Origin: Streptomyces marispadix
Lineage (GTDB): Bacteria; Actinomycetota; Actinomycetes; Streptomycetales; Streptomycetaceae
Assembly: GCF_022524345.1 (NCBI RefSeq)
Contig: NZ_JAKWJU010000002.1
Span: 1,364,001 to 1,428,000 of the forward strand
DNA length: 64,000 nucleotides
Direction: 5' to 3'
The notes beneath the pieces are model-generated. The model did not search any database, had not been told where the DNA came from, and was given only the letters and a program-made list of their open reading frames with translations. Of the stretch, positions 17,288 to 25,723 are shown one piece after another. Both the position numbers and the translations under genes were made by a program. Numbering within the stretch: position 1 is the stretch's first letter; each line of letters opens with the position of its first letter.

Positions 17288-19910
17288 ATGCGCGAGACGC
17301 CGGAGCAGAGACGGACGCCGGCCCGGACCCGGACCCGGACCCGGACCCGGATGCGAACGCGGGCCCGGACACGAACACAGGCGCAGGCACAGGCACAGGC
17401 GCAGTCACGACGGCACGGCCCCGAACGCGAGGAGCCGTGGCGCTACGACGACCAGGGCTGGTACGAGCGCCGCAGGCCCCGCCGCCCGGGGCTGGCCGCA
17501 CGGCTCGGCGGCTGGAGCACCGGGCACCGTAAGGCGGCCGTCTTCGGCTGGCTGGCTGCTCTTCGTCGTGCTCGCGGCGGTCCTCGGCGGCGTGACCGGC
17601 GTCGCGGAGGTGAGCCAGTCCGAGGGAATGGCGGGCGACTCGGCACGCGCGCAGCGCATCCTGGAGGACGCCGGGATCGAGGCACCCGCGGGCGAGACGG
17701 TGATGGTGACCAGCGATACGCCGGGCGGCTGGCGCCTTGCCGCGGGCGAGGTCGCGGCGGCGGTGGAGGCCACCGGCGAGACGCACAGCGCGCGGCGCCC
17801 CATACCGTCGGAGGACGGCAAGGCCGCACTGCTGAACTTCACGATGCGGGGCGACCCGGAGAGCGCCGGCGACAGGGTGGGGCCGGTCGTGGACGCCGTG
17901 GCGAAGGTGCGCGCCGCACACGACGGCGAGGGCGTCACCGTCCACCAGTACGGGCAGGCCAGCGGCGACAAGTGGCTTTCGGGCATGCTCGGCGACGACT
18001 TCGCGAAGGCCGAATGGACGGCCGTACCACTGGCGTTGGGGATTCTGCTGGTCGCCTTCGGTGCGCTGGTCGCCGCGTTGCTCCCGGTGGCGCTGGCCGT
18101 CACGGCGTTCGTCGCGGCCAACGGGCTGCTGGCGCTGGTCAGTCACGGGCTGCACATCTTCGATACGACCAGCTCGGTGATGCTGCTGATGGGTCTCGCG
18201 GTCGGCATCGACTACTGCCTGTTCTATCTGCGCAGGGAGCGCGACGAGCGTGCCGCCGGCCGGGACGCCGAGACCGCGCTGCGCGTGGCCGCGGCCACCA
18301 GCGGGCGTGCCGTACTGGTGTCGGGGCTGACGGTGATGGTGGCGATGGCCGGACTGTTCCTGTCCGGGCTGCTGATGTTCAAGGGCTTCGCCGTGGCCAC
18401 GATCCTGGTCGTGTTCATCGCGATGCTCGGGTCGGTGACGATCCTGCCCGCGCTGCTGTCATGGCTGGGCGACCGGGTCGAACGCGGACGGCTGCCCTTC
18501 ACCGGCGGCGGGCACGGCGGCACACGTGGCGGGCGCAAGAGCACGCGCCGCGGGGAGCGCGGGCGGCGCCGCGAGGGCGGACGGATCTCGGCGGCGGTGC
18601 TTCGGCCCGTGCTGGCGGCGCCGGGGGTGTCCGCCGTGCTGGCGGCGGCGGTGATGCTGCTGCTCGCCGCGCCGATGCTCGGCATGAAGACCGAACAGCT
18701 CACCCTCGACCAGCAGATGCCCTCCGGCACTCCGCTGCGGGCGGCCTCCGAGGCTATCGCCGGGACCTTTCCCGGCGGGCCCTCGCCCGCCAAGGTCGTG
18801 CTGAAGGCCGACGACGTGGACGCGCCCCGGGTGCGGGCCGCGATCGCCGAGTTCACCGAACGGGCCCGCGCCGACGGGCACTTCGGCACGGGCGGCCGAT
18901 CCCAGGACGGAAGCGGGGCCGGAAGCGGGGCCGGAAGCGCGAGCGGCGGCGAGGTCGTGAAGACGACCGTGCACCGCTCCGCGGACGTCGTCGAGATCGA
19001 CGTGGTACTGGCCGGCGACGGCAAGGACGCCACGTCCAAGGCCGCAGTCGAACGGCTGCGCGGCACGCTCGTTCCGCGGACGCTCGCCCCCGTCGCACAC
19101 GACGGCCAGGCGTATGTGGGCGGTGAACTCGCCGGTTCCATGGACTTCGACGACCAGCTACACCGCGGCATCGTGCCGGTCCTCGCCTTCATCACGGCCG
19201 TCACGTTCCTGCTGATGCTGGTCGGCTTCCGTTCGCTGCCCGTCGCGTTCGTGTCCGTGGTGCTCAATCTGCTCTCCGTAGGAGCCGCGTACGGAGTGAT
19301 GACGGCCGTCTTCCAGCACGGCTGGGGCGCGGAGCCGCTGGGCACGGAGGCGGTGGGGGCGATCGAGTCGTGGATGCCGCTGTTCGTGCTGGTGGTGCTC
19401 TTCGGGCTGTCGATGGACTACCACGTCTTCGTCGTCTCGCGGATCCGTGAGGCGCACCAGCGGGGCGCCGGGACCCGGGAGGCGATCCGCGAGGGCGTAC
19501 GCGCCACGGCGGGCGCGGTCACCGGCGCGGCCGTGATCATGGTGGCTGTGTTCGCGGTCTTCGGCACGCTGTCGATGCAGGACATGCAGCAGATGGGCAT
19601 CGGGCTCGCGGCGGCCGTACTGCTGGATGCGACCGTCGTACGGATGGTGCTGCTGCCCGCGGTGATGACGCTGCTCGGCGAACGCAACTGGTATCTGCCG
19701 CGCATGCTGCGGGGATTGCCCGACTTCTCGCACGGAGATCCGGCCCCGGCCCCGGTCTCACTGACGCCTGCCCCCTCCATGTCGGCAGCCACGTCGGCAG
19801 CCACGTCAGGGGCGGCAGCCGCCGGACCCGGGGCGGGTGCGACGTCCGCCGACCGGCCCGCGCGGCCTGCGGAACGGGACGGCGGCACGGCCGCCTCACG
19901 GCCTCGCTGA
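17288..19910 (+). CDS. MMPL-family transporter, frameshifted by a 4-bp repeat in TM1
   Basis: An RND/MMPL lipid or drug exporter. The ATG at 17288 follows GGGGGAG. The N-terminal tail has Arg-Thr repeats then Gln-Ala repeats (RTRTRTRTRMRTRARTRTQ, AQAQAQAQ), then WRYDDQGWYERRR, and reaches the first helix at GHRKAAVFGWL. There the frame breaks; the remaining protein continues one frame over as LLFVVLAAVLGGVTGVAEV, with all other MMPL features: GIDYCLFYLRRERDERAAG, a long loop, and GLSMDYHVFVVSRIREAH. The break is a third GGCT copy. Without it the gene encodes about 870 residues ending in a Pro/Ala-rich tail. A GTG at 17568 could start a shortened protein lacking most of TM1. Confidence 0.85.
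17324..17347. repeat. Four tandem CGGACC hexamers in the MMPL gene head
   Basis: Four exact six-base copies encode the Arg-Thr run in the cytoplasmic tail. It is a length-variable microsatellite that stays in frame when units change. Confidence 0.7.
17546..17557. repeat. (GGCT)3 tetranucleotide repeat causing the MMPL frameshift
   Basis: Three GGCT units lie in the first membrane helix codons. Removing one unit gives the expected GGC-TGG-CTG-CTC-TTC (G-W-L-L-F) and one continuous frame. It is the kind of unit that could switch expression by slipping, or it is an assembly error. Confidence 0.8.
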
Positions 19911-20263
19911 GTCCGCCAGGGACGCATAGGGGTCGTGTACGGGCGCACGCACGGGGCGCGTATCGGACGCGTACGCGTATCGGATGCGTACGGGACACCG
20001 GACGGGCAAGTCCATCGCCGGTTCCGGTGATCAGGTTCCGGCCACGTCCGAGGACGACGGCGCGTCCCGGTCGCCGCGGCATGTACGCGGCGGCCGGGAC
20101 GCCGGGGTGACGCGGCCGCTCCGCTCTCGCGGCCGACTCCCCGACACCCGGCGTTCCAGCAGCTCAGAGCCGCAATTCCCGCGCCGCGCCGGGCCGCTGA
20201 CCACGTGGCACGATCCGGCGAGCTTCTCTCGTGGGGCACAGCTCCAGCCCGTACCCTGCCCCC
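19911..20263. other. Intergenic stretch with a 17-bp direct repeat
   Basis: No gene is recognised. Bases 19958-19974 and 19975-19991 are tandem copies (GCGTATCGGACGCGTAC and GCGTATCGGATGCGTAC, one mismatch). The rest is G/C-rich without clear hairpins. The promoter of the tautomerase gene should lie near its right end. Confidence 0.55.
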
Positions 20264-20635
20264 ATGCCGCACATCACAGTCGACTACTCCGACGCCCTCG
20301 CCGACACTTTCGACCGCCGCGGCTTCGGACTCGCTCTGCACCCGCTTCTCGCACGGACAGTCGTGGGCTCCGTCGCCGGCTGCAAGACCCGCTTCCGGCA
20401 GATCGAGGAGTGCGTGATCGCGGACGGCACGGACGAGGTCGCGATGCTCCACGTCGAGGTGGCGCTGCTCTCCGGCCGTACCCCCGAGGCGAAGGCCGAA
20501 CTCTCCCGCGCAGTACTCGGACTCGCCCGGGACCACGTCAAGCCGACGCCGGGCGTCACCCTGCACACCTCCGTCGACGTCTGCGACCTCTCCCGCGGCA
20601 GCTACGCCAGTCACACGGAAGAGGACCACACATGA
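20264..20635 (+). CDS. 5-carboxymethyl-2-hydroxymuconate isomerase-like tautomerase
   Basis: A 123-residue protein. The mature N-terminus would begin with Pro2 (MPHITVDYSD), the catalytic base of the tautomerase superfamily. The length and the C-terminal VTLHTSVDVCDLSRGSYASHT fit the CHMI family, which isomerises unsaturated carboxylic acids in aromatic degradation. No other aromatic-catabolism genes are nearby, so the substrate here may differ. Its stop overlaps the ATG of the next gene (ATGA), so they are coupled. Confidence 0.85.
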   Translation: MPHITVDYSDALADTFDRRGFGLALHPLLARTVVGSVAGCKTRFRQIEECVIADGTDEVAMLHVEVALLSGRTPEAKAELSRAVLGLARDHVKPTPGVTLHTSVDVCDLSRGSYASHTEEDHT

Positions 20636-21516
20636 GATTCGGACTGCTCGGCACGGGCCCCTGGGCGCAGAACACCCATGGCCCGGCGCTCGCCGCACAC
20701 AAGGACGTACAGCTCACCGGCGTGTGGGGACGCCGCTCCGACGCGGCGGCGCAGCTCGCCGGCGACCTGGGGACCCGCGCCTACGACGACGTCGACGCGC
20801 TGCTGACCGACTGCGACGCGGTCGCCGTCGCTCTCCCGCCGGATGTGCAGGCGCCGCTGGCGGTGCGTGCCGCCGAGGCCGGCTGCCATCTGCTGCTGGA
20901 CAAGCCCGTGGCGACGACACCGGGCGCCGCACGCCAGGTCACGGCCGCGGCGGAGTCCGCGGGCGTGGCGTCCGTCGTCTTCTTCACGCTGCGCTTCAGC
21001 GAGCCGACCGCCGCGTGGATCGCCGAACAGGCCGCCGCCGGGCCGTGGTTGACGGGCCGCGCCGACTGGCTCTCGCCCGTCTTCGGCGGTGCCGACTCCC
21101 CCTATACGGCCTCGCCCTGGCGCCGGGAGAAGGGCGCGCTGTGGGACGTCGGGCCGCACGCGCTGTCGGTGCTGCTGCCGGTGCTCGGCGACGTGGAGGA
21201 TCTCGACGCCGTAAGGGCGGCACGCGGCCACGGCGACACCGTGCACGTCATCCTCCGGCACACGGGCGGCGCCTCCAGCACCTGCGCGCTCAGCCACTCC
21301 GTGCCGCCCGCCGCTGCCGGTGTCACCGCCGAGGTCAGGGGCGCCGCGGGGACGGCGACGCTGCCGCAGCGGGAGGAGTCTCCGGTCGACGCGTTGATGC
21401 GCGCGGTCGACGCGTTGACCGAGTCGGCACGCACCGGCGAGGCACATGCCTGTGATGTCCGTTTCGCCCAGCGGGTCACGGAGATCCTCACGGCCACGGA
21501 GGCCGCTCTTCCGTAG
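20632..21516 (+). CDS. Gfo/Idh/MocA-family oxidoreductase
   Basis: A 294-residue NAD(P)-dependent dehydrogenase. The Rossmann motif is GLLGTGPWAQNTHGPAL at the N-terminus, and the EKP-like motif is LLLDKPVATT at about residue 85. The C-terminal part has the expected GALWDVGPHALSVLLPVLG helix. Family members oxidise sugars, inositols or related alcohols; this one cannot be assigned a substrate. It is translationally coupled to the tautomerase gene. Confidence 0.9.
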   Translation: MRFGLLGTGPWAQNTHGPALAAHKDVQLTGVWGRRSDAAAQLAGDLGTRAYDDVDALLTDCDAVAVALPPDVQAPLAVRAAEAGCHLLLDKPVATTPGAARQVTAAAESAGVASVVFFTLRFSEPTAAWIAEQAAAGPWLTGRADWLSPVFGGADSPYTASPWRREKGALWDVGPHALSVLLPVLGDVEDLDAVRAARGHGDTVHVILRHTGGASSTCALSHSVPPAAAGVTAEVRGAAGTATLPQREESPVDALMRAVDALTESARTGEAHACDVRFAQRVTEILTATEAALP

Positions 21517-21690
21517 AGCAGGCCCTGCGCAGGGGGATCGACGTCTCATCGAGGCCGTACATTCCGAACATCTCGGGCACAAGGGATCAATACCTCCTGT
21601 CGGCCCGCAACTGCCTTCCCCTGCCGGTAGATTCGGGACACGTCCCAGCCCGCCCGGCACTCCGGGCTTCCCGGCCGCCGAGGAGGACCC

Positions 21691-22347
21691 GTGCGCGTCG
21701 TCATCGCCGAAGACCTCTTCCTGCTGCGGGACGGCCTGGTCCGGATGCTGGAGGCCTTCGGCTTCGAGATCGCCGCGACCGTGGACAACGGCCCCGAGCT
21801 GAGCAGGGCGCTGAAGGAGCTGGAGCCCGACGTGGCCGTCGTCGACGTGCGGCTGCCGCCGTCCTTCAGCGACGAGGGGCTCCAGTGCGCGCTGGAGGCC
21901 CGCCGCCGACGCCCCGGGCTGCCGGTGCTGGTGCTCTCGCAGCACGTCGAGCAGCTCTACGCGCGTGAGCTGCTCGCGGACGGCTCGGGCGGCGTCGGTT
22001 ATCTGCTCAAGGACCGGGTCTTCGACGCGGAGCAGTTCGTCGACGCCGTACGGCGGGTCGCAGCGGGAGGCACCGCGATGGACCCGCAGGTGATCCAGCA
22101 GCTTCTCTCACGGCGTTCCACGGAGGCGCCCATGGCGAAGCTCACCGATCGCGAACGGGAAGTGATGGATCTCATGGCGCAGGGCCGGTCCAATGCCGCG
22201 ATCGCCTCCGCGCTCGTCGTCACCGAGCGGGCCGTCGGAAAGCACACGTCAAATATCTTCGGGAAGTTGGGGCTTCCGCCGTCCGACGACGACAACCGTC
22301 GCGTGCTCGCCGTGCTCGCTTATCTGGACGGGTCTGACCGGGGCTGA
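21691..22347 (+). CDS. NarL/LuxR-family response regulator
   Basis: A 218-residue regulator starting at GTG after GAGGAGG. The receiver has the phosphorylation site Asp52 (VVDVRLPPS), Lys in LLKDRV, and conserved acidic residues in IAEDL. The C-terminal LuxR helix-turn-helix is LTDREREVMDLMAQGRSNAA, then ALVVTERAVGKHTSNIFGKL. It lacks an adjacent kinase. The sensor kinase at 15.7-17 kb has the right type (HisKA_3), so it may be the partner, though the distance makes this uncertain. The 174 bases upstream show no clear operator. Confidence 0.92.
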   Translation: MRVVIAEDLFLLRDGLVRMLEAFGFEIAATVDNGPELSRALKELEPDVAVVDVRLPPSFSDEGLQCALEARRRRPGLPVLVLSQHVEQLYARELLADGSGGVGYLLKDRVFDAEQFVDAVRRVAAGGTAMDPQVIQQLLSRRSTEAPMAKLTDREREVMDLMAQGRSNAAIASALVVTERAVGKHTSNIFGKLGLPPSDDDNRRVLAVLAYLDGSDRG

Positions 22348-22455
22348 CCAGCATCATCTTGCCGCGCCCTCTCGTATAAGCACACAAGACTCCATTAGCG
22401 TGCGCACCGAATGTGTCAGCGGTGACAGCGATGTCTCGGCGAAGTGGAGCACGCA

Positions 22456-25400
22456 GTGGAGGACATCAACAGACGCACACTTCTGGGTACGGCAGGCGCT
22501 CTCGGCGCCGGAGTCGCACTGGGCCCGAGCACCGGCCCGGCGGCGGCCCAGGCCCCGGCCGTACCGGGTTTCCACACCGCGGCCCCCGCCGACATGAAGC
22601 ACGCCGAGGCAGCCGTGCGCCGCCTCCTCCCCGACCACCACGGTCAGATCTCCTTCACCGCGCTCGACGGCGGCAAGGAACGCTTCGAGGTCTCCGGGAA
22701 GGCCGGGGCCGTCGAGATCGCGGGCACCTCGCCCGCCGTGGCGCTCACCGGGCTGCACTGGTACCTGAAGTACACGTGCGCAGCGCACTTCTCCTGGGCG
22801 GGCAGCCAGGCCGACCTGCCCGAGCGGCTCCCCGCGCCGGCCGCCCGCTACGAGCGCAGCGCCACCGTTCCCCACCGCTTCGTGCTCAACGACACCCACG
22901 ACGGCTACACCGCCCCCTACGCGGACTGGGCCCACTGGGAGCGCTTCATCGACGTACTGGCGCTGCACGGCTGCAACGAGGTGCTGGTGACGACCGGTTC
23001 CGAGGCCGTCTACCACCGGCTGCTGAAGGACTTCGGCTACTCCGACGAGGAGGCGCGGCGCTGGATTCCCGCGCCCTCGCACCAGCCGTGGTGGCTGTTG
23101 CAGAACCTCTCCGAGTACGGCGGGCCGATCTCCTCCGCGCTGCTGAACAAGCGCGAGGAACTGGGCAGGCGCATCGTGACGCGGCTGCGCGAACTGGGCA
23201 TGCACGCCGTGCTCCCCGGCTACTTCGGCACCGTCCCCGACGACTTCTCCGAGCGGAACACCGGCGGCCGTACCGTGCCGCAGGGCGACTGGAACGGCCT
23301 GAACAGGCCCGCGTGGCTCGACCCGCGCACATCGGTGTTCCGCAAGGTCGCCGCCGCGTACTACAAGCACCAGAAGGACGTCTTCGGCGAGATCCGGCAC
23401 GTCAAGATGGATCTGCTGCACGAGGGCGGCAAGGCCGGCGACGTGCCCGTGCCGGACGCGGCACAGGCAGTGGAGAAGGCCCTTCAGGCCGCGCTGCCCG
23501 GTGCGACATGGGTGATCCTCGGCTGGCAGAGGAACCCCCGCCGCGAACTGCTCGACTCGCTCCAGCACAAGGACCGCGCTCTGGTCGTCGACGGGCTCTC
23601 CGACCTGGAGAAGATCACCAGCCGCGAGAGCGACTGGGGCGGTGTGCCCTACGCGTTCGGCACCATCCCCAACTTCGGCGGCCGTACGACGCTGGGCGCG
23701 AAGACCCAGATGTGGACCGAGCGGTTCACACAGTGGCGGGACAAGACCGGCAGCAAGCTGACCGGCACCGCCTATATGCCGGAGGCCACCCACCGCGATC
23801 CTCTCGCCTTCGAGCTGTTCAGCGAGCTGGCCTGGCGGGAGGAGGCCGTCGACCGTAAGCAGTGGTTCGCCGGTTACGCGAAGCTGCGCTACGGCGGCGA
23901 CGACGCGCGGGCACGCGCCGCGCTCGCCGCGCTGCGCGGCACCGCGTACGAGATCGGCAGCACCGACGGCCGCCCGCACGACAGCATCTTCGCGGCGCGG
24001 CCCAGCCTGGACGCGCGTTCCGGAGCCCACTACGCCACCCACACCCCGGCGTTCGACCTCGCCGACTTCGACGCCGCGCTGACGGCGCTGCTGGACGTGG
24101 GCGAATCGCTGCGCGGCAGCGACGCCTACCGCTACGACCTCGCGGACGTCGCACGCCAGGCGCTCGCGAACCGTTCGTGGCTGCTGATCGGGAAGCTGAA
24201 GACGGCGTACGAGCAGGAGGACGTGGCCGCCTTCCGCAAGGTGGCCAATCTGTGGCTGTCGCTGATGAAGCTCAGCGACGAGATGGCCGGCACTCACCGC
24301 TCCTTCCTGCTGGGCCCCTGGCTGGCCGACGCACGCGGACTGGGCGGCGACACCGCCGAGCAGGACAAGCTGGAAGTCACCGCACGCACGCTGATCACCG
24401 CCTGGGCGGACCGTCCGGCCGCCGACAGGGGCCTGCTAGCCAACTACGCGAACCGCGACTGGCAGGGCCTCATCGGCGACTTCCACCTGCCGCAGTGGCG
24501 CGCCTATCTGGAGGAGCTGGAGGACGCCCTCGCCGACGGCAGGACGCCCAAGAGCTTCGACTGGTACGCGATGGAGGACGCCTGGACGCGGGAGCACAAG
24601 ACGTATCCGCAGCGGCCCTCGGGGGACGTGCACCGGACCGCGCTCCGCGTGCAGGAAGCGCTCGCCAAGGCGCCGTTCCAGGGCAGCCTCAAGACCGAGT
24701 CCGATCCGGCGACGCTGCCTCCGGGGGCGTCGGGGAAGTTCAAGGCCACCTTCCGCAACGAGAGCGGACTGCGCCCGACCGGAGTCGTCGACTTCTCCCT
24801 CACCGGGCTGAAGGACGCCGAGCCGCAGGGTTCGACGTCGGTGCTGCGCGTGGATCAGGGCAGCAGCGCCGACGTGACCTGGCGGGTGCGGGCGCCGGAG
24901 GACGAGCTGAAGGATCCGCTGAGGCCGCTGGAGTACGAACTCGCCGTGGAGTACGGCCCGGAGGGCGAGCGCCGGGTCCGCATGCCGCAGCAGGGCAAGC
25001 TCTATGTGGCGGGCCCGCTGGACGGCGGGCTGTCGACGTTCAGCACCAACGAGGCCGTGTTCGGTCAGCTCGGCGAGCGCTTCGCCGTCAACGGCGCCGG
25101 CGACGACATGTGGAAGGGCACCTCCCACTTCGGTTCCGTCTACCGTGAGGGCGCCCTGCGCAGCGGCAGCGCGGCGACCGTGCGCGTCAACGCGCAGGAG
25201 GAGACCGGGCCTTGGGCGCGTGCGGGGATCGTCGCACGCAACGATCTGCCCGGTGCTGCGTCGCCCGGATTCGTCAGCCTGTCTGTGACGCCGCGCAACG
25301 GCGTGGTCCTCTCCTACGACTCCGACGGCGACGGACAGCTCGACCGGTACGAGCGTGTCACCGGGGTCGGCGCCCCCGTACTGCTGCGCCTCAGCCGCGA

Positions 25401-25578
25401 CGGGCGGTCCTTCAAGGGCGAACTGTCCACGGACGACGGGAAGAACTGGCGCTCCGTGGGGACCGTGACCGTTCCGGGCGTGCGTGCCCGGCAGGACGTC
25501 GGGATGTTCATGTCGGCGACGAACGGCGGCACGGGAGCCCGGGGCACGGTGGAGTTCGCCGACTGGGGCGTGCGCTGA
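22456..25578 (+). CDS. Secreted alpha-N-acetylglucosaminidase, GH89
   Basis: A 1040-residue exported glycosidase. The Tat signal is NRRTLLGTAGALGAGVALG. The GH89 fold follows, with the catalytic acids Glu323 (LLHEGGKAG) and Glu443 (MPEATHRDP), near the human NAGLU positions 316 and 446, and the following SELAWREE helix as in that family. After it come a proline/glycine-rich Ig-like section and a C-terminal concanavalin-like domain (about residues 860-1040) that likely binds polysaccharide. It probably removes alpha-linked GlcNAc from glycans outside the cell. A GTG four codons earlier (22444) is possible; the chosen one has GGAG at 6-7 bases. Confidence 0.93.
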   Translation: MEDINRRTLLGTAGALGAGVALGPSTGPAAAQAPAVPGFHTAAPADMKHAEAAVRRLLPDHHGQISFTALDGGKERFEVSGKAGAVEIAGTSPAVALTGLHWYLKYTCAAHFSWAGSQADLPERLPAPAARYERSATVPHRFVLNDTHDGYTAPYADWAHWERFIDVLALHGCNEVLVTTGSEAVYHRLLKDFGYSDEEARRWIPAPSHQPWWLLQNLSEYGGPISSALLNKREELGRRIVTRLRELGMHAVLPGYFGTVPDDFSERNTGGRTVPQGDWNGLNRPAWLDPRTSVFRKVAAAYYKHQKDVFGEIRHVKMDLLHEGGKAGDVPVPDAAQAVEKALQAALPGATWVILGWQRNPRRELLDSLQHKDRALVVDGLSDLEKITSRESDWGGVPYAFGTIPNFGGRTTLGAKTQMWTERFTQWRDKTGSKLTGTAYMPEATHRDPLAFELFSELAWREEAVDRKQWFAGYAKLRYGGDDARARAALAALRGTAYEIGSTDGRPHDSIFAARPSLDARSGAHYATHTPAFDLADFDAALTALLDVGESLRGSDAYRYDLADVARQALANRSWLLIGKLKTAYEQEDVAAFRKVANLWLSLMKLSDEMAGTHRSFLLGPWLADARGLGGDTAEQDKLEVTARTLITAWADRPAADRGLLANYANRDWQGLIGDFHLPQWRAYLEELEDALADGRTPKSFDWYAMEDAWTREHKTYPQRPSGDVHRTALRVQEALAKAPFQGSLKTESDPATLPPGASGKFKATFRNESGLRPTGVVDFSLTGLKDAEPQGSTSVLRVDQGSSADVTWRVRAPEDELKDPLRPLEYELAVEYGPEGERRVRMPQQGKLYVAGPLDGGLSTFSTNEAVFGQLGERFAVNGAGDDMWKGTSHFGSVYREGALRSGSAATVRVNAQEETGPWARAGIVARNDLPGAASPGFVSLSVTPRNGVVLSYDSDGDGQLDRYERVTGVGAPVLLRLSRDGRSFKGELSTDDGKNWRSVGTVTVPGVRARQDVGMFMSATNGGTGARGTVEFADWGVR

Positions 25579-25723
25579 ACTTCCCTGCCCGGTACGGGTG
25601 AGGGGCGGCGGCAGGCGCGCGGCGGCGCAGCCGGGGACCCGGTCGCGGCGCCGGGGCCGTGCGGTCCCCCGGGTCGCTGGACCGCCGGACGCCCGGTGAC
25701 CAAGCCAAGGGTCGTTCGTTCTC

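Noticed and set aside
17288..17400. Asp-Pro repeat protein in another frame (DPDPDP)
   Set aside because: The Arg-Thr frame runs into the conserved WRYDDQGWY and the first MMPL helix; the other frame ends soon after without homology.
22354..24297. A 647-codon minus-strand frame opposite the GH89 gene
   Set aside because: Antisense shadow of a well-supported enzyme; no start signal or domain.
19911..25723. Secondary-metabolite gene cluster
   Set aside because: Enzymes here (tautomerase, oxidoreductase, glycosidase) lack any polyketide, peptide or terpene core enzyme.
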